From Pollenia angustigena (Eukaryota; Arthropoda; Insecta; Diptera; Polleniidae), in the NCBI GenBank assembly GCA_930367215.1, contig OV884059.1, positions 10,440,945 through 10,504,944 of the forward strand: 64,000 nt of DNA. The letters run 5' to 3'. The notes under the pieces are model-generated. The model was not told where the DNA came from and did not search any database. It was given only the letters and a program-made list of their open reading frames with translations. Positions 56,737 to 64,000 of this stretch are shown here, in pieces. Both the position numbers and the translations under genes were made by a program. Within the stretch, counting starts at the first letter, position 1. Each line of letters starts with the position of its first letter.

Positions 56737-58520
56737 TTTAACGAAACTTTCTTTTTTTAACAAACAAATTTAAAAAATGAGATTTTTTCAAATTTGTTAA
56801 GGCGGAGTAATATTATTCTAAAATATAAAAAAAAAACTTCATAATTCTGATGATTTTAAAAACTCAACGAAACTTTATTTTGTTTTTATTCAACCTGTTA
56901 AAACAAAATTAATTTAAATGTTTTATCTAATAGTATAAAATCAAAGGAAATTTCCAAATGTTTGTCAAAAATAACTGAACATGACTTTATTCCTTTTAAC
57001 GAAATATTTGAAATGGTTAACTTTCATAAATTTCTTTATCTGCGCTAAGTATTTTATATTAATCCGAAAGTAATTTTTTTTTTTTTTTTTATTTAACCAT
57101 TTAAAAAAGTAAGCCAAAATATTGTGTGTTAAAATTGTAATATACCTATTCGTTTTCATTCGATTAAATTCTTTTGAAATAAAAACTTGACGAAACTATT
57201 GAAGATTTTAAAATTTTCATATTCAATTAACTCATTTGCAAAAATAAAAAAATTTGTTTGTAATTCTAAACATTTCATTAACTTTACGAAACCTAAATTT
57301 TTATAGCGAAGCCATTGCAATAATGGCAAATTAATAGTTTTGAGCCTATGCTCCAGTGAAAGTTAGAGGAATATAATTTATGTTTCGTTAAGTTATTTAA
57401 ATGTTCAAAATTGCAGAATCTTTTTGTATTTTTGCAAATAAGCGAATTGAATATGACAAATTTAAAATCCTGAAGTCTCGTTAAGTTTAAATTTTCAAAC
57501 AAATTCATAGAACTTTTTGTTTGTGTATGTGAAAAGATTATTAAAACTATTTTTAATTCCAAAAAAGCTTTTCAGTTTTATTTTAAAAACTTAACGAAAC
57601 TTTTTTATTGCACGAATTTGTTAAAAAAAATTTATTATTTTGTTACATTTGTTTAGTTGGCAAGATATTCCGATAGTTGCAAAGATTTTACAAAAAAGTT
57701 TGTTATTTAATTCAAACTCACGAAACTTAAACTTTTTAACGAAAATGTTTAAAATAAGAATTTGTCTACATTTTTAAAATTTTCTATTAAAAAAAAGGTT
57801 GCACATTTGCTTAAATTTCATTATGCTTGTTTTTATTTCCAAAAAATATAAGACTTTTGACCTTTTTAATAACTTAACGAAACTATATTTTATATAACGA
57901 AACGTTTTCGTGTATTAGTTTTTGCTTTAAGTAAAACTAAGTTGATAAACTATTTTAACTCAGAGATTTTCTCACATTTTTGGTCACTGGTAAACTTAAC
58001 GAAACATTATATTTATTAAAAAAAAACTTATTTTCGCTTTTTTTTCTTTTAATTTCATTAATTTAATCTTCTTAGATCAACAGAAATATTACACCTGTTG
58101 AAGGCTGTTAAAAACAACTTAACGAAAGTTTATTTGCAAAGTAAAAAGATTTTTAAGCTTGATGAATTAAAATTTAAATTATTCAATTAATCCGAATTCA
58201 ATCGTTATTACATTAAAAAGAAACTGCTTGACAAAAAGTTGAAAAAAAAACAACATAAATAAAACTAAAATGTCAAATTAAGCTAAACACATGTTTTCTA
58301 TTTTCATTTAATAACAAACTTAGTTCTCTTTCTAACTTTTAACTCTCTTTAATTAGTTTATTAGAAAAACCCTCTTTTGCAAATTTAAAGAAATTTCTTT
58401 AAAAAAAAATAAATGATCAAACAAAAAATAAAGAGAGACAAATCAATTAAAAACTATTTAAGAGAGAGAGAGAGAGACACAGAGAGTGATATTAAACAAA
58501 AAATACTTAACGAAAGACAA
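56737..58520. repeat. TTAACGAAAC motif iterated about 14 times
   Basis: ACTTAACGAAAC or a one-base variant occurs near 56737, 56863, 56995, 57186, 57281, 57381 (inverted), 57475 (inverted), 57589, 57717, 57733, 57872, 57893, 57993, 58118 and 58505, mostly about 95-140 bp apart. Surrounding DNA is plain AT-rich text that does not align unit to unit. No open frame. A (GA)n run is at 58460-58480. Confidence 0.7.
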
Positions 58521-59279
58521 TAAATACAGTTTTTGACATTTCGAACACAATAAATAGATTAAAAAAAACGACCACACGGACTTATTTTTAAATTAAAAAA
58601 AATTAAATAAAAATACCTTCTTCACTAAGGGAACCGCGATTTACAAGCATTTTTAGGGTTATTTAAATAGACAAGAACTGCATGTGATGTAAAAAGCACT
58701 AAAATAGATTTTTTGTTTGCAATTTTTTTCTTCAATTCAAATTTTTTTCAAACTTTTGTCATAATTTTACTTTTATTATACTTAATTAATTATAATCTTG
58801 TTTTTTTTTTTTAATTTTTAAATTTATGAAACCAAAATTTTGTCACATAATTTTTGTTCACAATTCACTTAAAAAACACTTCAGTGCTTTTTTTTAATTT
58901 TATTGAATAATACATTGAAAGACCGCAATAATATCTTATTAGATAATTAAAGAAATCTACATATTTTTTAAATATTGAACAAAGAAAAACCAAAATTTTA
59001 AATTTCTCAAAAATTATTTTTTAATAATTTTATAAAAAATTAAATACGAATAGAAAACAAAAAAAAAGAGGCGCGATATTTTTTAACTGCACGTCGGTCT
59101 CAATTAATAAAACTAAATATTTTCTAAAGAATTTTGAGAAAAAAAGCCAACCAACCGCACACACATGGGCACAAAAAAAAAATAGAAAAATAACAAAATT
59201 TTTAAAAGAGCAAACAAAAAACAGTAGCTGCTATGAAAATAAAAACAACAACAAAAAAATCATTAAAAAGATACAAAAT
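58521..59279. other. AT-rich non-coding stretch
   Basis: No gene or repeat that I can support. Confidence 0.5.
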
Positions 59280-59857
59280 CAGAGTTGTCAGATTAGGGGA
59301 CTTATCTCGAAATTCGGGATTTAATTTAGAAAGCAGGGATAAAAAAAATTTAATTGGGGGCTCTAGTTAATTAATTACCAAACAGTCGCAGACGTATTTT
59401 TTGCCAACGACGATAAGATTGAATGAAATTTAAAGGCTCAAACATAATGTACATGAGCTGGCTTAAGCCAACTTAAGCAACTGTGCGTATACATATAAAT
59501 CATGTGTCTCAATCCATATTGAACTTAAGGAAACTTTTTGTTAAGTTTTATTTACTGTCATTTGCTTAAGCAAAGTGCGAAACTGATCACCCTTTTTTTT
59601 TTTTTTTTAATTTTGTTTTAAAAATGAAGACGCGAACATAGTTGCCAGATCAAATTGGTAATTACGTTATGTTAATGCAAAATAAGAATATACGTCAAAA
59701 GTACAATTGAAATAAAATACAAATAAAAAATTGTATACAAAATTTAACTACAATTTTAGATTAATTATTGGGGATATTTGGGGATGAAAAAAGTAATTTT
59801 AAGGGTTTTTCTTTTACAATTTGGCGATACAATTTTAAAAACATCTGAAAAACTCTG
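59280..59857. mobile_element. possible hAT-like element, CAGAGTTGTCAGAT termini
   Basis: CAGAGTTGTCAGAT at the left and ATCTGAAAAACTCTG at the right pair imperfectly. GGGGA/GGGATTT words near both ends. Flanks match poorly (about 6 of 8 with a one-base shift). Confidence 0.5.
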
Positions 59858-60229
59858 ACAATATTGAGCAACAAACAAAAACACTAATAAACACTTAACA
59901 GCAAAAATAAAACAATGCAAAACACAACAAAAACCTAATTTTTTCCCACAGTGTATTTGCTCAGAGTTGAATGGATAAATTTTAAGAGAACGAGTGTTGT
60001 CAACTGCCGTGTTTTATACATATTTACAAAGTTAAATTTATGTGATGCTGAAGACATTTTTTCGTTATTTTTTTAGTTCTTGATACAAAAGTAAATTTGA
60101 GAAAAAATAAAAAAAAAACCAACATTATAAAAACAATTAAGAAATACAGTCGGATACCCGACACCACAGTATTTTAAAACACATTTACCAGAGTGCACGC
60201 TATTCGGACATATGGAGAATCATGCTTAT
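59858..60229. other. AT-rich non-coding stretch
   Basis: Nothing recognised. Confidence 0.5.
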
Positions 60230-60237
60230 GTGTCCAT

Positions 60238-60947
60238 TAGTGCTGGGATACTATCGATATTTTCTACTATCGATATTTATCGATAGTTCAGATTTCGCTA
60301 TCGATATTACTATCGACTGAATGTTTGTACTTGTGCAGGAAAACTTTAATTATTTTTTTAAAAGGCTACAGTCCGTTGTTTTTATCACTTTATTGAATGT
60401 ACGAGACGTATGTTTATACGCACGTTATTTTAGATGACAGTTTTTTAAAAATTGATAAGTACCTTTCTGAAGGAACCAAATTAACAGGGACTATAAGATA
60501 TTCCATTGCAACTTTAAAAAATTTTCTAAATTCTAAACCCAAAAAGGTAATCAATCTAGCGGACTTATCCTCTAATGGTCGTTCATTGCTTGGTCCTATG
60601 CTTGCAATTGCATTTGGATTTGTATTTTTTTTTACAACATTACAAAAATATTTGGCATTTCAGTCCCTATAGAAACATGTACAAATTTCGACTTAAAGGC
60701 ATTTAATTAGCATAAAAAGCACTGCTAAGCAATCCATACCACTTGCCATTCCTGTTGTTTGTATTCATTGCTGTAATTCAGCTCGAATTAATAATAGCAA
60801 GTAAAAATTTGCGGCAAAATACCGTGTGTGTATAGCTGCTGTTAGATGTCTTCATATCTGTATTTTAAATAATAAAAATATCGATATTTATATTTTTCCT
60901 ATCGATATTTTCGATATTTTAAGACTATGGATAGTTTCCCAGCACTA
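60238..60947. mobile_element. hAT-like element H, TAGTGCTGGGA termini, TATCGATA words
   Basis: TAGTGCTGGGATACTATC at the left, GATAGTTTCCCAGCACTA at the right, bounded by a perfect 8-bp duplication GTGTCCAT (60230-60237, 60948-60955). TATCGATATT and relatives are packed into both ends. A 91-codon plus-strand frame at 60397-60672 lies inside; I do not recognise it (IRYSIATLKNFLNSKPKKV in the middle), and it may be a decayed coding piece. Confidence 0.88.
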
Positions 60948-61340
60948 GTGTCCATATAAATATGGATATACCTATCTATGTTTTAAATTTCATTAAAATC
61001 AGCTTGAAATTTTGTGAGATTCAGAGATTTAAGTCTATGGATAGTTTCCCAGCACTAGTGTCCATATAAATATGGATATACCTATCTATGTTTTAAATTT
61101 CATTAAAATCAGCTTAAAATTTTGTGAGATTCAGAAATTGCCCAATAACTCCCCTTGTGGTCCTATTTTTTTAAAACTGCATAGCTTATGTAGCCACATA
61201 AATATGGATCTATCTATGTTTTAAATTTCATTGAAATCGGTTTGAAAGTTTGTGAAAGGCAGAAATTGCCCCCTACCTCCCGTTGTGGTACTGTTTTTAA
61301 AAACTGCATAGTTCATGTTTTAAATTTCATTAAAATCGGT
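60921..61340. repeat. tandem repeat, about 110-bp unit, overlapping the end of H
   Basis: 60921-61030 and 61031-61140 are near-identical, including the last 27 bases of H. Further diverged units near 61205-61275 and 61310-61380 share 'tgttttaaatttcattaaaa', 'tcggtttgaaagttt' and 'aggcagaaattgcccc'. Confidence 0.85.
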
Positions 61341-61399
61341 TTGATAGTTTCTGAGAGGCAGAAGTTACCCCTATCTCCCCTCGAGGACCTACGATTCGG

Positions 61400-61622
61400 C
61401 ACATTTTCAATAGGCTTGGTCATTGAGCCAATAAGAAACTAAAAGCAAACGTCAACGACAAGATGAGCGACATGGTCGCTATTCTCGTCTTATGTGACCT
61501 CGCCGCCATTTGTTTGAAAATTTCGTCGACGATTTGTATTGAACTTTCATCAGTATGTCTTCTACGACTTACTGTTGTCTTTTACCCATCGGTGAAGATG
61601 ACTTAAAGACATGGCCAACTGG
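61400..61622. repeat. ACCCAGTTGGCCATGTC-terminus fragment
   Basis: Ends GACATGGCCAACTGGGTA (61606-61623) after GTCGACGA and GACAT words. The same terminus opens the left side of the composite palindrome (37673) and, diverged, occurs at 39190 and 55525. No left partner found. Confidence 0.5.
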
Positions 61623-61985
61623 GTATTTAGAAAAATACATACATAAGTATGTACTTACAACATTTATCACTCAAAATCACTCCAGATTCAATATATAATT
61701 TATCTCTTAAAGCAAAAAATACCGTTTAAAATCGCTAATTTTTACAATTTCTAGATATGTTGTTAACACTGGTTTTTGTAAGTTTGCAATAAAAACAAGA
61801 ACAAAAACAACATCAATGGTTATAGTAGGTTCATTTACTTTCAGTCATATGTATGTAAGTTGTATGTACGTCACAAAAAATAAATATGTAAATAGAAAAA
61901 AAAAAATATAAGTGAGCGCATATATTAACAGTTTTTTTTACAAGTTTTGTGATCTGGGAGTCAGAGAGTAAGAAGAAACAATAAA

Positions 61986-62108
61986 CAGCGTTGCCGTTTA
62001 AACTTGAAAAAAAAAAGAATATGAGTTATTGAGCTGAAAGTCATAGCAAGTTGCAAAGAACTCTAAAAATAAACAAATTCCTACTTTAGGGGCACAACGG
62101 CAACGCTG
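61986..62108. mobile_element. small inverted-repeat element, CAGCGTTGCCGTT termini
   Basis: CAGCGTTGCCGTT at the left and AACGGCAACGCTG at the right are a perfect 13-bp pair 123 bp apart. Flanks do not match as a target duplication. Confidence 0.6.
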
Positions 62109-64000
62109 ATACGACTATAAATAAAAATTAAAAAATACTTTCTATAGAATAGAGGTGTCCAGAAGTTGTACAAAAACAAATTAGAAAGAGAATAGGAAAA
62201 ATCAATGAAAAAAACACAAGTTCAACTTGATTTAATGAGGTCGATTGCCCTCAAATAGAGAGGTGTTGCCTTCAAATTAAGATGTTTGGAGAAACACTAA
62301 AATAAAATTGATAAGAGATAGGATAAAATCATTTAAAAAATGAAAAAAAGTGTTTAAAAAATTTTAAATTTAATTCAAATAAACGAAAGAAATAAAAAGT
62401 AATAAAAAGAAAAAAATTGCAGAACACTTGGTGATAAAATAATGCAATTCAAACAACAAACCATTAAAAAAAATTTTTTTTTTTGAGTTACGAAAAAATT
62501 AAGTGTTTCGGAAAATTCGCCTCATTGGGAACCAGCTGGTTTGCGTCATGAGGATATATTGTTAAAGATTCTTAGTTTTTTTCGCCCCCGATCGGCAAGT
62601 TTAGATATTTTTCAACGTTATTGTGTGACAACTAACACTCTAGCTCTATGTTTTTTAACCTTTAGACGGCAAAATTATCAAAACGGAGGAAAAATATGAA
62701 AAAAATCTAAAGTTACTCCAATCGTATCGGATATTTGTAAGTGCTGTAGGGCTTCAATGTAGTAATCTTTAGATACATACATACATATAATAAAACATGA
62801 AACCATATCAAAGTAACGGAGACAAAAAATTAATACAAATTAATTATCAAAGAAGACAATATGTATGTGCATTCTCTCCCACAGCTTCTCAAGTATGTAA
62901 TCCCAAATAGAATTATTAGCACGACAAAATCAATGCTTATAAAATCGTCTAATACTTCCGGCTTGCAGACCAACCAATCCTTTAGGGAAATGATATCATT
63001 GGCTAAATATAGAATGCATTTATACTGGCCCTATGTTTAACTAGGAATTAAAGGTCTTAATATATGCATAAATATATAAATTCCAAAGTACCATAGGTCA
63101 AAAACTAATTTAAATTCTTAACTCTGACCATTCCAGCCCCGATAAAGGCCAAGGTAGCAAATTGACTCAAATTCCGGTGTAAAAAAGCCAAGGTAAATTA
63201 AATTTTAAGAGGCTATTAGAAGTGCGATTTAGATTATTTCCAATCATTATAAAATACATCATTTAGTTTTAATTAAAATATTTAATATTCTTTTAATTTT
63301 AATGGGAAGAGGGGTATCCAATCGTTGTCTTTTCATGTATTCGAAATAAACTATAGCCTTCATTTTTCTATTTTAGTTTACTTGCCTTTCAGTTATTATT
63401 TGTTAGTTTATTTTTGTTACCGTTCATAATAAGAAATTGAGCGTAGAAGTGAGTGACCCTCGTAAATTATTCTTTTATTCTAAAACATTTAATGGGTAAG
63501 AGAGAGTATTTTTGCGATTTTTTACTGTTTAATTTGTTTTTTATTTATTGCATAGTTACAACTCGTGCAATATTATATTTTCAAGATTGTATACATATGT
63601 ATATGTAAGTGTTGTTGTTTTGTATCGATAAAAAGAAGAAGAAAAAAAACAACAGAAAGAAAGGAAACAGTTGCGTGCAATTTATTTTTATACTCTACTC
63701 ATAGTGCAAATAAACCTGCACACCGTATTTTATGCAGGTACGGGAAATTCAGTACGTTTTCATGTAAGATTTTTAAAATTATTGCACAGTTTCTTTAAAC
63801 TTAGGCTCCTTAAAAGGACGTTTTCTTTAATAAATTATTTTTCGATAATTGATATTGCATAATTAAATTTCCTGTGTGTATCTAACATTAGAAGGTGACA
63901 CAATATATTGTATGTTTATTGAATGGAAATTTGGGGCATTTATTTTTTTTATATTGCGCAACTTATTTACATAATTATTTAGTGAAGTCGATAGGTAGGT
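62109..64000. other. AT-rich non-coding stretch
   Basis: No gene recognised. The frames at 63565-63862 overlap each other in two phases and carry no domain. Confidence 0.45.

Noticed and set aside
60397..60672. 91-codon frame inside element H as a transposase
   Set aside because: I see no hAT zinc finger, DDE or dimerisation motif; kept only as a note under H.

Overview
The window looks like AT-rich nuclear DNA of a higher fly (Diptera, probably Schizophora, perhaps a calyptrate). The reasons are short GT/AG introns, dispersed fly repeats that start with 'tataccctccaccaca' and end with a 'ttcggcacagccgaat' hairpin followed by 'actcttacttgtt', a jockey/R1-like LINE remnant, mariner remnants, and a very high density of small inverted-repeat transposons. 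The species call is inference. I see no bacterial operons, CRISPR arrays, rRNA or tRNA genes.

Only one convincing intact gene was found: a four-exon, plus-strand gene at 24468-25386. It encodes about 195 residues with an N-terminal coiled coil and a DUF4806-like domain. A 93-codon open frame (24188-24466) ends one base before its ATG. Everything else coding-like is transposon debris: mariner C-termini at 1-197 (+) and about 52970-53145 (-), LINE RNase H and C-terminal zinc-knuckle pieces at 34376-35506 (+), and RNase H pieces facing each other at 38520-38790 (+) and 39500-39960 (-).

Region by region: 1-6 kb is AT-rich with small inverted-repeat elements. 6.1-13 kb holds three hAT-like elements (6165-7832, 9271-10715, 11518-12951), each with an 8-bp target-site duplication (TSD) and nested smaller elements. 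13-18 kb is mostly unexplained, with one 164-bp MITE. 18.3-24.1 kb is a stack of hAT-like elements. 24.2-25.4 kb is the gene. 26-33 kb has a MITE, a 1.5-kb foldback inside a fly dispersed repeat, and a 152-bp minisatellite. 34-41 kb contains the LINE debris and a 2.5-kb composite palindrome. 41-51 kb is another MITE and foldback cluster. 53.2-55.7 kb is a nested stack. 56.7-58.5 kb has a motif TTAACGAAAC iterated about 14 times in otherwise featureless AT-rich DNA. 60.2-61.4 kb is a hAT-like element followed by short tandem repeats, and the rest is AT-rich.

The most striking pattern is that many elements with different termini (8-bp-TSD hAT-like, TA-TSD, foldback) each carry their own private 8-14-bp word, often palindromic, repeated near both ends. 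Several elements share a terminus and TSD type but have unrelated interiors and unrelated words. Empty sites visible inside the window support several insertions directly.
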